A model generated the notes under the pieces. The model was not told where the DNA came from. It made no database searches and saw nothing but the letters and a program-made list of their open reading frames with translations. The translations under genes and the position numbers were made by a program. This document shows, piece by piece, positions 39,322 through 48,132 of a stretch of DNA of 64,000 nucleotides (position 1 is the stretch's first letter; every line of letters starts with the position of its first letter). The stretch is from DTFZ01 sp050260375 (lineage in GTDB: Bacteria; Bacillota; Clostridia; Christensenellales; SZUA-584), in NCBI GenBank assembly GCA_050260375.1, contig JBLNCA010000006.1:124001-188000 (forward strand). Reading direction: 5' to 3'.

Positions 39322-41412
39322 TTACAGAAGATGTACGTTGACGATAAGGCCGGCAAAAACTATGGATACCATCGACAACAGCTTGATGAGTATGTTTATC
39401 GACGGTCCGGACGTATCCTTGAACGGGTCGCCTACGGTATCGCCGACAACAGCCGCCTTGTGGGCGTCGCTGCCCTTGCCGCCTAATGCGCCGCTTTCAA
39501 TGTACTTCTTGGCGTTGTCCCATGAACCGCCCGAGTTTGCCATCATTATAGCCATAATGAATCCGGTTACCGTAGCGCCCGCGAGCATCGCTGCTACTGC
39601 GTTAACGCCGAGTATAAGGCCTGTGGCTATCGGGAAGATTATAGCCGTCATCGCGGGAAGCACCATTTCCCTCTGCGCCGATTTTGTGCAGATTTTTACG
39701 CACTGGGCGTAATCAGGTTCGGCTTTGCCTTCCATAAGCCCGACTATCTCTTTGAACTGGCGCCTTACCTCAACGACTATGCTCTGAGCGGCGCGGCCGA
39801 CAGCGCTCATCGTAAGTGAGGCAAAAAGGAACGGAAGCAGTCCGCCTATGAACAGGCCGGTAAGCACGGCCGGATTAAGAAGATCAAGGTTGAAAACGAA
39901 ATCCGGCTTAATTAGCTTGACTTCGCTGACGAACGCGGCTATAAGCGCGAGAGCCGTAAGCGCAGCGGAACCAATCGCGAATCCCTTGCCCGTTGCGGCA
40001 GTAGTGTTGCCGAGCGAGTCGAGAGCGTCGGTGCGCGTGCGCACTTCGGGGTCCATGTGGCTCATTTCGGCTATGCCGCCCGCGTTATCGGCAACAGGGC
40101 CGTATGCGTCGGTAGCTAGCGTAATGCCGAGCGTGGAAAGCATACCCACCGCGGAAAGTCCTATGCCGAAAAGGCCCATGTTGAAGTTGGCAGAGCCGCC
40201 CGATACAAAGAACGAGACAAGCACCGAAGCGCCGACTATCAGCACCGGCAGCAGCGTGGATATCATGCCGACGGAAAGACCGCCGATTATAACTGTAGCC
40301 GGGCCGGTCTTTGCGGATTCCGCAACGGTTTTCGTAGGTTTATACGTATCAGACGTATAGTATTCGGTTAAGAAGCCAATGAGGTTGCCTGCGATTAAAC
40401 CGGACAGTATCGCAAAGAATATGCCGATCTTATCCCAGCCGAATATGAAGTACACGAGCAGGAATGCAACTATGGCTATAAGCACCGTGCTGAAATATAC
40501 GCCCCTGCGAAGAGCCGAGAGCAGCACCTTCTGCTCCGCCTTTTCGCCCGAACGTACGAAGAACGTGCCTATAATCGAAGCGAGTATGCCTATCGCAGCC
40601 ATAGCCATCGGTATAACGACGCCGCTTATATTAAGGCCTGCCGCGACGGCAAGCGAAGCGGTGGAAACGATGGAACCAACATAAGACTCATAAAGGTCGG
40701 CGCCCATGCCCGCAACGTCGCCCACGTTGTCGCCTACGTTGTCGGCAATAACGGCGGGGTTGCGCGGGTCGTCTTCCGGTATGCCGGCTTCTACTTTACC
40801 AACAAGGTCGGCGCCTACGTCGGCAGCCTTCGTGAATATGCCGCCGCCTACGCGCGCGAACAGCGCCATCGAAGAAGCGCCCATACCAAAGGTAAGCATC
40901 GCGGACGTTATGTTTGTTATGCCGTCGGCTGTCGTGGGGTTATACCATATCTGGAGAAAATAATACCAGATAGAGAGGTCTAAGAGCCCCAAGCCGACAA
41001 CGGTGAATCCCATAACGCCGCCCGCCGAGAACGCGACCCGAAGGCCTTTGTTAAGGCTCTGGCTCGCGGCAAATGCCGTGCGCGAGTTAGAGGATGTAGC
41101 CATGTTCATACCGACAAATCCGGACAAGCCCGAGAAGAATCCGCCTGTCAGGAATGCAAAAGGTACGAAACGATTCAAAAGGTTAAATCCAAAAGACAGC
41201 ACCAGCAGAACTACGAACATTCCGGCAAAAAAAATACCGACAACACTGTACTGTCTTTTCAGGTAAGCCTTTGCGCCGGTTTTGATTGCGTTGGAGATTT
41301 TCGTCATGAGCTCGGTGCCCGTGGAGAATTGTTTGACTCTCCAAGACAGGAACACTGCGAAAAGCAGCGAAACCACAGCACCAATGGGTGCTATAATCAT
41401 TAAGTTTTCCAT
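39322..41412 (-). CDS. hppA: Membrane pyrophosphatase (proton or sodium pump), K+-dependent type
   Basis: A 696-residue polytopic pump that couples PPi hydrolysis to H+ and/or Na+ export. The catalytic loop has DVGADLVGKVEAGIPEDDPR, NPAVIADNVGDNVGDVAGMG and GGSWDNAKKYIESGALGGKG. LGNTTAATGKGFAIGSAALT has Ala and Gly where K+-independent enzymes have Lys and Thr, which points to the K+-dependent class. About 16 helices are expected. H+ versus Na+ cannot be decided with confidence. Strong GGAGGAGG site before ATG 41412. Confidence 0.96.
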   Translation of the reverse strand: MENLMIIAPIGAVVSLLFAVFLSWRVKQFSTGTELMTKISNAIKTGAKAYLKRQYSVVGIFFAGMFVVLLVLSFGFNLLNRFVPFAFLTGGFFSGLSGFVGMNMATSSNSRTAFAASQSLNKGLRVAFSAGGVMGFTVVGLGLLDLSIWYYFLQIWYNPTTADGITNITSAMLTFGMGASSMALFARVGGGIFTKAADVGADLVGKVEAGIPEDDPRNPAVIADNVGDNVGDVAGMGADLYESYVGSIVSTASLAVAAGLNISGVVIPMAMAAIGILASIIGTFFVRSGEKAEQKVLLSALRRGVYFSTVLIAIVAFLLVYFIFGWDKIGIFFAILSGLIAGNLIGFLTEYYTSDTYKPTKTVAESAKTGPATVIIGGLSVGMISTLLPVLIVGASVLVSFFVSGGSANFNMGLFGIGLSAVGMLSTLGITLATDAYGPVADNAGGIAEMSHMDPEVRTRTDALDSLGNTTAATGKGFAIGSAALTALALIAAFVSEVKLIKPDFVFNLDLLNPAVLTGLFIGGLLPFLFASLTMSAVGRAAQSIVVEVRRQFKEIVGLMEGKAEPDYAQCVKICTKSAQREMVLPAMTAIIFPIATGLILGVNAVAAMLAGATVTGFIMAIMMANSGGSWDNAKKYIESGALGGKGSDAHKAAVVGDTVGDPFKDTSGPSINILIKLLSMVSIVFAGLIVNVHLL

Positions 41413-41537
41413 AATACCTCCTCCAAAAAAAATTAATATATAAACACACGGTTTATATCAAAACCAGGCCGGAAGAATCCTTATAATACCAAGGGATATT
41501 GCAATCCCAACTTTCCCCCATTTTACTGATTGTACAC

Positions 41538-41566
41538 ATAATATACAATATTTTTGGTAGATGCAA
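41538..41566 (-). promoter_or_regulatory. Sigma-A promoter of hppA
   Basis: TTGCAT (41561-41566) and TATTAT (41538-41543) lie 17 nt apart on the minus strand. The leader of about 120 nt contains a short GGGAT/ATCCC hairpin. Confidence 0.6.
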
Positions 41567-41601
41567 GTATATAAGTTTAAGAATTCTTTACGATTCGGTA
41601 A

Positions 41602-42585
41602 CTATTTCATAATAACTTTATAACCTGCACTGCTCCATTTGCCGCACCGGTCGCCCCAATTGGCCACCGGCAGCCCGTTTTGCCTTATTTGTACCACCTC
41701 GCACAGATTAGTGCAACCGCTGCATTCGAAGTTGCTTGACGTATAATCGTTGTTTACGCAGCCAAAACCATAAAAGTTAGTTTTTCTGCCAGAATTCCTT
41801 ATTTCTTCGCGCGCCAGCAGCGCCGCGCCTATAGCTCCCATCACGTCGTAATACCTCGGGATTATTACGCTCTTACCCAGCGCCCTTTCAAAAGCCGCCG
41901 ACATGCCGACGTTTGCCGCAACGCCGCCCTGGAACACAATAGGCTCGGGTATCTCCTTATTCTTTGCAAGGTTATTCAAGAAATTACGTACGAGCGCCTC
42001 GCACAGCCCCGCAATTATATCCTCATTGCTATGGCCCGCCTGCTGTTTTGAGATCATGTCGGATTCGGCAAATACCGCGCACCGCCCCGCTATCCTTACA
42101 GGGCACTTGGAGCGCACCGCGTAGCTGCCGAACTCCTCTATCGGTATCTCAAGCCGCGAAGCCTGCCTGTCAAGGAACGATCCCGTACCCGCCGCGCACA
42201 CCGTATTCATCGCAAAACCGGTCACAATTCCGTCGTTTAAAAATATTATCTTCGAGTCCTGCCCTCCTATCTCGATTATCGTACGCACTTCGGGCACCAT
42301 ACGGCAGGCGGCCGCCGCATGAGCGGTTATCTCGTTTTTGATGATGTCCGCGCCGACAATGGCGCTTGCCAGCTGCCGCCCGCTGCCCGTCGCGCCCACG
42401 GCAGTTATTGCTGCGCCCCGATGCGCAGCGGCCAGCGCCGACAGCCCTTTTAAAATAGCGTCAATAGGCCGCCCGCTCGTCCTTAGGTATATTTTCTCTA
42501 TTACGCTGTCTTCCTCGTCCAGCAGCACAAGGTTTGTGCTTACCGAACCCACATCAAGCCCCAAACTGCAATGCTTACTCAACAA
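41602..42585 (-). CDS. Acyl-CoA dehydratase activase (BadF/HgdC-type ATPase)
   Basis: A 327-residue ASKHA ATPase of the 2-hydroxyacyl-CoA dehydratase activator family. GLDVGSVSTNLVLLDEED (phosphate-1), TIIEIGGQDSKIIFLNDGI (phosphate-2), and the two Cys that hold the bridging [4Fe-4S] cluster (VCAAGTGSFLDRQASRL and AGRCAVFAESDM) are all present. A C-terminal extension of about 50 residues adds five more Cys (FECSGCTNLC, GDRCG). Such activases inject high-energy electrons into a dehydratase; the substrate here is unknown. Third gene of a three-gene cassette; TTG start. Confidence 0.88.
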   Translation of the reverse strand: MLSKHCSLGLDVGSVSTNLVLLDEEDSVIEKIYLRTSGRPIDAILKGLSALAAAHRGAAITAVGATGSGRQLASAIVGADIIKNEITAHAAAACRMVPEVRTIIEIGGQDSKIIFLNDGIVTGFAMNTVCAAGTGSFLDRQASRLEIPIEEFGSYAVRSKCPVRIAGRCAVFAESDMISKQQAGHSNEDIIAGLCEALVRNFLNNLAKNKEIPEPIVFQGGVAANVGMSAAFERALGKSVIIPRYYDVMGAIGAALLAREEIRNSGRKTNFYGFGCVNNDYTSSNFECSGCTNLCEVVQIRQNGLPVANWGDRCGKWSSAGYKVIMK

Positions 42586-43673
42586 AGCGCTCCTTTTTTC
42601 CGTTTTGATTCGAGCATATCCAAAAATGCTTCTATACGGGTAACATACCCTGAGTCCCCCGTCATCTCGTCCATTACCAATGACAGTACGGGGAAGTTAA
42701 GGCTATTGCTTAAAGCAGGCAGCACGGATTTTGTGACGACCTCGGGCATGCAGCCCAGCGGGAATATCTGTATCGCGCCGTCAAACTTTTTTCTCTGTGA
42801 AAGCACCGCGTGCGCTACGGTTTCTCTGCCGTGCCCTCCCACTCCGAACGGAAGGTATTTTTTCGAAGCATACCGCACGCGGGGCGAATTCAGCTTAACC
42901 GGCTTTAATACAAGGTCCCGAAGCCACCAGCTCGGAGTAATAAGCCTTGAGGAGCAAACGCCGTAATCCATCAGCCGCTCCTCTATATAAAGGTTTGAAA
43001 ACGGCTCTATCATTGAATATATTTCGCCTATTAAGGCTATCTTCAAAGGCCTTTTGCCGCTGTCAAGCGGGATTTGGTCAAGCTTTTTTCTATAGCGCAG
43101 AAGAGCTTTTTTTATGGCGGCGGGGTCCGTGTAGCCGTACACCTCGTTTTCACATGCCTTTAATAGCCTTTTGCACTCGCCTTTTTTTGATTCGTATCCA
43201 GCGTAAATGTGCGCCTTTGCGTCTATCGAATCGGCAAGCGAGAGTATATCAAGCGCTTGCTTTACCGCTTTGATTTTTGCCGTTTTGCTTAAAGCGCTGC
43301 GCCGCGATATTTTCTTTATCCTGCTCCACAGCACGTCTGCGCCTATGCTGGTCGGAGAATCGACAACTATCATATCCGCATTGAGCCCCAGCTTCTTTAA
43401 AAGCGTCATCTGTACCTCGCAGTACTCGCCGAACCTGCACGGCCCGCAGCTTCCCGTTATAAGTATAGTATCCGCGCCGCGCTCAATGCTCTCTACATAG
43501 TTGCCCATCATAACCTTAAAAGGCAGGCATATCTCCTCGGGCGACAGAAAAGAACCTCTTTGCAGCGTCAGTTTGTTATTCTTTTCGGGAAGTACGTACG
43601 GTATGCGCAAACCGTCAAACAACGCTTTGGCCGCAAGGCAGGCGTTGCCCATTCTGGGAAACGTTATTACCAA
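42579..43673 (-). CDS. 2-hydroxyacyl-CoA dehydratase-like protein (HgdB-related, activase partner)
   Basis: A 364-residue protein. ICLPFKVMMGNYVESIERGA, ITGSCGPCRFGEYCEVQ (three Cys), FPLGCMPEVV and MDEMTGDSGYVTRIEAFLDM suggest an Fe-S protein of the 2-hydroxyglutaryl-CoA dehydratase-like group. It starts at TTG 43673, supported by AAGGAGGG 6-7 nt upstream, which makes it overlap the preceding gene by 59 bp. In many Firmicutes this part is fused with the activase in one very long protein. Function not established. Confidence 0.75.
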   Translation of the reverse strand: MVITFPRMGNACLAAKALFDGLRIPYVLPEKNNKLTLQRGSFLSPEEICLPFKVMMGNYVESIERGADTILITGSCGPCRFGEYCEVQMTLLKKLGLNADMIVVDSPTSIGADVLWSRIKKISRRSALSKTAKIKAVKQALDILSLADSIDAKAHIYAGYESKKGECKRLLKACENEVYGYTDPAAIKKALLRYRKKLDQIPLDSGKRPLKIALIGEIYSMIEPFSNLYIEERLMDYGVCSSRLITPSWWLRDLVLKPVKLNSPRVRYASKKYLPFGVGGHGRETVAHAVLSQRKKFDGAIQIFPLGCMPEVVTKSVLPALSNSLNFPVLSLVMDEMTGDSGYVTRIEAFLDMLESKRKKGALC

Positions 43674-44565
43674 TCAAAGCCCTCCTTTTCAGCATGTCTG
43701 CAAACGCCTCGATGCGCGTATTGAATGCGGCTTCGCCCGTATGCTCGTCCAGCTTAAGCACCATAAAAGGAAAGTCGCCCACCGCGCCGCGGATAAGCTC
43801 GATAACTACGGAGTCCACGCCGCAGGAGAACGCCGAAACGTATACTATGCCATGAGTACTGCCGCTTTTATAAAGATGAACTGCTGAGCCGTAATACTGC
43901 TGTGCAAAATACCAGAACGGCTTTTTAAACAGCATGCCGACTTCACGCTTTATGTCGGCTTCAGCCACGCTGTCAGGCGTAACCACCCCTATGTTTAACC
44001 GGCCGAGTTTCTCAATGAGGTTCATATTGATAAACGGGTCGCTCAAGTTGTATATATGCCCCGTAAGAGCGGCTTTAAAGGCGTATCCGCAATCTTTGGC
44101 GTCCGTTTTCTTTTTTTTCTGCTCGGCAAGCGCATGCTTAAAGGCGCTATAAATCTCTTTTTTATTGCGAGTTAACGGGCGGGCTGTATTTACGGCCCAT
44201 TCGAACAGCTTATTTTCGCTTAACGAAAAAATTGGCTCGCCGATAATATGCGGAATGCCGGGAACGCTGTTTTTTATCATTTCAATAAGCCCGCAGAACA
44301 TCGGACAGATATATTTTTTATCCTCGATAGTGACAAAGCGCGGGATAAGCACCGCGTCGCATTTTCCGCGCAGCCAGGAAACATGGCCGTGAAACACCTT
44401 TATTGGCAGACAGGCGTCGTCTACGCATAGCTTTACTCCTTCGTCGAGTATCTGCTTGTTGGTGTCGGGAGAAACCACTATCTCGGCTCCGAGGCGCGTT
44501 AGGAAAGCCTGCGCGAATATATGATATTTTGAGTATAACAACCCTTTCGGAATACCTATCTTCAT
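43615..44565 (-). CDS. DUF2229 acyl-CoA dehydratase activase-related protein
   Basis: A 316-residue protein of the DUF2229 group. It has MKIGIPKGLLYSKYHIFAQA, CVDDACLPIKVFHGHVSWL, CPMFCGLIEM, SAFSCGVDSVVIELIRGAVG and LDEHTGEAAFNTRIEAFADM. The last motif is also present in the next gene, so the two are probably paralogous. The final 16 residues lie in the 59-bp overlap with that gene and look unlike the family. ATG 44563-44565 is preferred to 44577. First gene of the cassette. Confidence 0.75.
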   Translation of the reverse strand: MKIGIPKGLLYSKYHIFAQAFLTRLGAEIVVSPDTNKQILDEGVKLCVDDACLPIKVFHGHVSWLRGKCDAVLIPRFVTIEDKKYICPMFCGLIEMIKNSVPGIPHIIGEPIFSLSENKLFEWAVNTARPLTRNKKEIYSAFKHALAEQKKKKTDAKDCGYAFKAALTGHIYNLSDPFINMNLIEKLGRLNIGVVTPDSVAEADIKREVGMLFKKPFWYFAQQYYGSAVHLYKSGSTHGIVYVSAFSCGVDSVVIELIRGAVGDFPFMVLKLDEHTGEAAFNTRIEAFADMLKRRALIGNNVSQNGQRLPCGQSVV

Positions 44566-44673
44566 AAATACACCCATTCAAACTTATATTAAACTTCTGC
44601 ATGCAAAATATACGCCGGAAAAGCTCTTGCGTTAAAATGCACTTTAGGACACTAAAATGTTTATTGACGAAGG

Positions 44674-44701
44674 AAAAAATGAGCCGATGCTATCGGCTCA
44701 T
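44674..44701 (-). terminator. Intrinsic terminator upstream of the activase cassette
   Basis: A perfect 10-bp stem ATGAGCCGAT/ATCGGCTCAT with a 3-nt loop is followed on the minus strand by TTTTTT. It would stop transcription arriving from the broken gene to the right. Confidence 0.88.
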
Positions 44702-45137
44702 TTATGGGAGATGACAGGCCTCACAGCTCATGAACTATGTCAGATACCGCATGGCCTTTGATGCAGGTTATTATAAACGGTTAAACCGTTTAAGAAATCT
44801 TGATATACCCTCAATAATATAAACTCTCCATACGCTCAAAAAGTTACAACTTTTTTTATTTTAATTTTCGAGAACATATATCAGCGTAAGGAATACACTT
44901 TATGTTAAATATATAATCCGATTAACAAGAATTGAAACATAATACCAAATAATAAAATTAAATGGGTTTACGACCAGAATAAAATGGTTATACCATTTTA
45001 TAACATGCCCACAATCAGCAATAAATCCATATATACATAATATGTTAACATACTGAATCGAAATATACTATCAGAAAATTCGTGAATTTTTTGTGATTAT
45101 ATATAAAAAAATTAACTTAGACGACGCTGCGCAGCCA
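44702..45137. other. AT-rich non-coding stretch with two related palindromes
   Basis: No credible gene is seen here. Two dyads stand out: TAAACGGTT-A-AACCGTTTA (44774-44792) and TAAAATGGT-TAT-ACCATTTTA (44980-45000). They share the core GGTTAWACC with TAAA/TTTA ends. The base composition is much more A+T-rich than the flanks. The activase cassette begins about 210 bp to the left. Confidence 0.6.
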
Positions 45138-45690
45138 CTATACAATCTGCGTTTTCGCAGGGGTGGAGAGCTCTTTTTGGCGCAGCTGTCCGTAAAGCTT
45201 TGCGCCGCCGTTGATAAGGAAGAACAGCAGATAGAACGGCAGGTATATAAGGAACTGCCATACCCTGTCGCCGCTGAAAGGGCGCAGCAGCGGCCATGCA
45301 AAGCGAAAATCGATGCTGCAAGAGGAACAAAAACCAGGTTATAACGCCGTTGCCCGCCGTCATCCTGAATATGCTTTCCGGCAACGGCATCAGGCCGTGC
45401 CCCAGCTGTGTTATAAAAGGATAGGATACGCCGCTGATAAGTATGGCAACGAGCGCCGTCTTCCACCTTTTTTGCCTTGTAAGCAGCATTTCGCTGCGCG
45501 TATTAACTGGCTGCACGACTGGTGCGAAGAAGCGCGTCCTTGTAAGCAGCACAAGCAGTGGCATAGTTGAAGCAAGCGCGGCAAGCAGCCCTAATAGCAG
45601 CATGCACTCCCTTGCGAGCGCCGTCTGGCTATCGGGAGCAATGGCGGGCTCAATGCCGAATGATTTTGCGAACCAGTCGACCGCCACCAA
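45138..45690 (-). pseudogene. Frameshifted fragment of a polytopic membrane protein
   Basis: Coding character switches frame. From TTG 45690 one frame reads ECMLLLGLLAALASTMPLLV, RWKTALVAILISGVSYPFIT and GNGVITWFLFL, then loses sense. A second frame gives PLAASIFAL. A third gives RVWQFLIYLPFYLLFFLING and ends GQLRQKELSTPAKTQIV at TAG 45138-45140. So one or more probably two frameshifts separate real membrane segments. The start also lacks an N-terminal domain. The pattern resembles the membrane tail of some alpha/beta-hydrolase-type proteins, but I am unsure. A sequencing error is possible. Confidence 0.65.
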
Positions 45691-45811
45691 CCGGGCATAT
45701 TACGTTTCCGCCAACCGCACGGGATTTGAGATGGTATGACACAAGTATGGCACATTCCAAGATTCCAGAAAAAGAAAAACCCCGATAAACTAATATCTAT
45801 CGAGGTATTCA

Positions 45812-45887
45812 TGGTGCGCCCTCAGGGACTCGAACCCTGGGCCCATTGATTAAGAGTCAATTGCTCTACCAGCTGAGCTAAGGGCGC
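45812..45887 (-). tRNA. tRNA-Lys (CTT)
   Basis: A 76-nt cloverleaf with acceptor GCGCCCT/AGGGCGC, anticodon loop CTCTTAA (anticodon CTT, decoding AAG), T-arm GGTTCGAGTCC and encoded CCA (45812-45814). Last of four minus-strand tRNAs. Confidence 0.96.
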
Positions 45888-45928
45888 ATATTATCATCTG
45901 CGTGTTATAGCCGATGATTATTGACTAA

Positions 45929-46002
45929 TGGAGCGGGTGATGGGAATCGAACCCACGCAACCAGCTTGGAAGGCTGGGACTCTACCGTTGAGCTACACCC
46001 GC
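45929..46002 (-). tRNA. tRNA-Gly (TCC)
   Basis: A 74-nt cloverleaf with acceptor GCGGGTG/CACCCGC, anticodon loop CTTCCAA (anticodon TCC, decoding GGA), GGTTCGATTCC T-arm and encoded CCA. Confidence 0.96.
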
Positions 46003-46075
46003 ATAATCGCCCCAACCACCGGCCTAAAGGGGCTTTGCGTACCGCCTCGACCTTCTCTTCGAGGCTTCCGCTAAA

Positions 46076-46150
46076 TGGAGCGGAAGACGGGATTCGAACC
46101 CGCGACTTCGACCTTGGCAAGGTCGCACTCTACCACTGAGTCACTCCCGC
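46076..46150 (-). tRNA. tRNA-Gly (GCC)
   Basis: A 75-nt cloverleaf with acceptor GCGGGAG against CTTCCGC, anticodon loop TTGCCAA (anticodon GCC, decoding GGC/GGU), GGTTCGAATCC T-arm and encoded CCA. A GCCTCGA/TCGAGGC hairpin (46044-46065) lies in the spacer to the next tRNA. Confidence 0.95.
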
Positions 46151-46159
46151 TTGTATCGG

Positions 46160-46244
46160 TGGTGCGGGCGAAGAGATTTGAACTCCCACGCCGTATGGCA
46201 CTAGATCCTAAGTCTAGCGCGTCTGCCAATTCCGCCACGCCCGC
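46160..46244 (-). tRNA. tRNA-Leu (TAG)
   Basis: An 85-nt class II tRNA with acceptor GCGGGCG/CGCCCGC, anticodon loop CTTAGGA (anticodon TAG, decoding CUA/CUN), a variable arm and encoded CCA. First tRNA after the promoter. Confidence 0.95.
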
Positions 46245-46282
46245 AGACCGGATCGAACGGCCATTTTTTCAGGCACTTTGGT

Positions 46283-46311
46283 ATTCTAACACCTAAGAAT
46301 CCATTAGTCAA
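46283..46311 (-). promoter_or_regulatory. Sigma-A promoter of the tRNA cluster
   Basis: TTGACT (46306-46311) and TAGAAT (46283-46288), 17 nt apart on the minus strand, about 39 bp upstream of tRNA-Leu. Strong consensus as expected for stable RNA. Confidence 0.8.
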
Positions 46312-46357
46312 TATCATATTTATTAACAAATACGGCTTATAAAACGATGATTATTTT

Positions 46358-46864
46358 TTAATCTTCGACGGCTCTGCCGCAGCACTTTTTGTACTTTTTG
46401 CCGCTGCCGCAGGGACACGGAGAGTTGCGCCCTACCTTTTCGGAAACGGCCTGTTTGTCGCTGCGCCATCTGTCGCGTATCTGCCTTCTTTTCTCTTCGG
46501 AGAAAATATCGTCCCATTCGGGCAGAGTATACAGCCATTTGGCCTTTGCTTCGAGCATGTTGTAGTAGAGCTTTTCAAAGTCTACTTTAAGGGATATATC
46601 CGAACCCTCTTTCAGCTTTTCGAGGTCGTATTCTTTTACAAGGCTTGTATTGATGCCGTCCATAAAGCCCGCGAACACCGTATCGTCCATTCCGAATTCG
46701 GAGGCGAGCGAAGAAAGCTTGCCCTCAAAGAAGTTCTCTTTGCGCGCAAGTATCTTCTTATACGCCTCTTTCTCGATAGCAAAATACTCGTCCCAAAACG
46801 CCTTGTATTCCTTGGGCGTCATCTCGGTGTTTGTAAGATCGCGCCATTTGCTTATTAAACTCAT
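46358..46864 (-). CDS. SEC-C metal-binding motif protein
   Basis: A 168-residue soluble protein. The C-terminus RNSPCPCGSGKKYKKCCG is a SEC-C zinc motif like the SecA tail, which binds zinc and sometimes SecB or ribosomes. The rest is helical (TPKEYKAFWDEYFAIEKEAY and FEKLYYNMLEAKAKWLYTLP) and not assigned to a known family. It overlaps the icd stop by 4 bp, so the two are cotranscribed. Function unknown. Confidence 0.85.
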   Translation of the reverse strand: MSLISKWRDLTNTEMTPKEYKAFWDEYFAIEKEAYKKILARKENFFEGKLSSLASEFGMDDTVFAGFMDGINTSLVKEYDLEKLKEGSDISLKVDFEKLYYNMLEAKAKWLYTLPEWDDIFSEEKRRQIRDRWRSDKQAVSEKVGRNSPCPCGSGKKYKKCCGRAVED

Positions 46865-48081
46865 TTTTCCCCCATAAACATATCAAGATTGTTTTTTATA
46901 GCTTTAATAAACTCTTCAGTACCGACTTTGCGCTTGTTCTCAAGTTCGCTGAGCAGGTAAAGGTCGCCCGTCATTACGCCCTCCTCTATCGTGTAAAGCG
47001 AGGCTTTCTCGAGCTTGTCGGCAAAGCGTATAAGCTCGTCGTTTCCGTCGAGCTCTCCGCGCTTGCGCAGCGCGCCCGTCCAAGCTAATATCGTGGCCAT
47101 GCTGTTGGTTGACGTCTCTTTGCCTTCCATATGCCTGTAATAGTGCTTTGTGACGGTGCCGTGTGCGGCTTCAAACTCGTAATAGCCGTCGGGCGACACA
47201 AGCACGGACGTCATCATAGCGAGGCTGCCGTAAGCAGTCGCCACCATGTCGGACATTACGTCGCCGTCATAGTTCATGCAGGCCCATATAAACCCGCCCT
47301 TGCTGCGTATTACGCGGGCAACGGCGTCGTCGATAAGCGTGTAAAAGTATACTATGCCTTCCTTTTGAAACTGCTTTTCATACGAACGCTCGAACACTTC
47401 CTGGAATATATCCTTGAATCTGTGATGGTAGTGCTTTGATATGGTGTCCTTGGTCGCGAACCATATGTCCTGATGCGTGTCGAGCGCATAGTTGAAGCAG
47501 CATTTTGCAAAATTTTCAATGGACTCCGTAGTATTGAACATGCCCATGGCCACTCCCCCGCGCGCACCAAACGTTGCTATGGGCTTTCTTATTTCGCTGC
47601 CGTCCTTGTTAGTAATTACGAGCTCGGCGGTGGCTTTGCCGTCTATAACGACGTCCTGAGCGCTGTATATGTCTCCGAACGCGTGGCGGGCCACTGTTAT
47701 CGGCTTCTGCCACGTTCTTACCGACGGAGATATGCCCCTTGCCAGTATAGGCTTTCTGAACACCGTCCCGTCGAGTATGGCGCGTATAGTGCCGTTGGGG
47801 CTTTTCCACATCTGTTTAAGCCCGTATTCCTGCACCCTTTGCATGTTGGGCGTTATTGTTGCGCATTTTACGCCTACGCCGTACTTTTTGATGGCGTTCG
47901 CGGCGTCGTGGGTTATTCTGTCATTGGTAGCGTCTCTCTCAGGCAGCCCCAAGTCGTAATACTCGGAATTAAGGTTGACGTAAGGCTCTATAAGATAGTC
48001 CTTAATCATCTTCCAGATGATCCTTGTCATCTCGTCTCCGTCCATTTCGACCAGAGGAACGGGCATCATTATTTTTGACAT
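46861..48081 (-). CDS. icd: NADP-dependent isocitrate dehydrogenase (eukaryote-like, homodimeric type)
   Basis: A 406-residue enzyme converting isocitrate to 2-oxoglutarate and CO2. VEMDGDEMTRIIWKMIKDYL, CATITPNMQRVQEYGLKQMW, KSPNGTIRAILDGTVFRKPI (substrate loop) and FVWACMNYDGDV-like IWACMNYDGDVMSDMVATA (metal Asp) are the type II signatures; AAHGTVTKHYYRHMEGKETS is the cofactor loop. The length excludes the E. coli-type enzyme. It supplies 2-oxoglutarate for glutamate. ATG 48081. Confidence 0.95.
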   Translation of the reverse strand: MSKIMMPVPLVEMDGDEMTRIIWKMIKDYLIEPYVNLNSEYYDLGLPERDATNDRITHDAANAIKKYGVGVKCATITPNMQRVQEYGLKQMWKSPNGTIRAILDGTVFRKPILARGISPSVRTWQKPITVARHAFGDIYSAQDVVIDGKATAELVITNKDGSEIRKPIATFGARGGVAMGMFNTTESIENFAKCCFNYALDTHQDIWFATKDTISKHYHHRFKDIFQEVFERSYEKQFQKEGIVYFYTLIDDAVARVIRSKGGFIWACMNYDGDVMSDMVATAYGSLAMMTSVLVSPDGYYEFEAAHGTVTKHYYRHMEGKETSTNSMATILAWTGALRKRGELDGNDELIRFADKLEKASLYTIEEGVMTGDLYLLSELENKRKVGTEEFIKAIKNNLDMFMGEK

Positions 48082-48132
48082 AGCCTCTCCTTTATATGTA
48101 AAAATAAAAACAGTTACTGAATCACCCGTAAC

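Noticed and set aside
44578..45137. CRISPR array or mobile element in the AT-rich stretch
   Set aside because: There are no regularly spaced repeats, no transposase or integrase, and no direct-repeat ends; only two dyads and one terminator.
45112..45690. An apparently intact 192-codon gene
   Set aside because: Only its first two-thirds looks like membrane protein. The tail is Arg/Ala-rich nonsense while the true coding signal continues in other frames, so I call it a pseudogene.
45905..46296. Short open frames across the tRNA cluster
   Set aside because: They overlap four clear tRNA genes; their peptides are translations of tRNA sequence.
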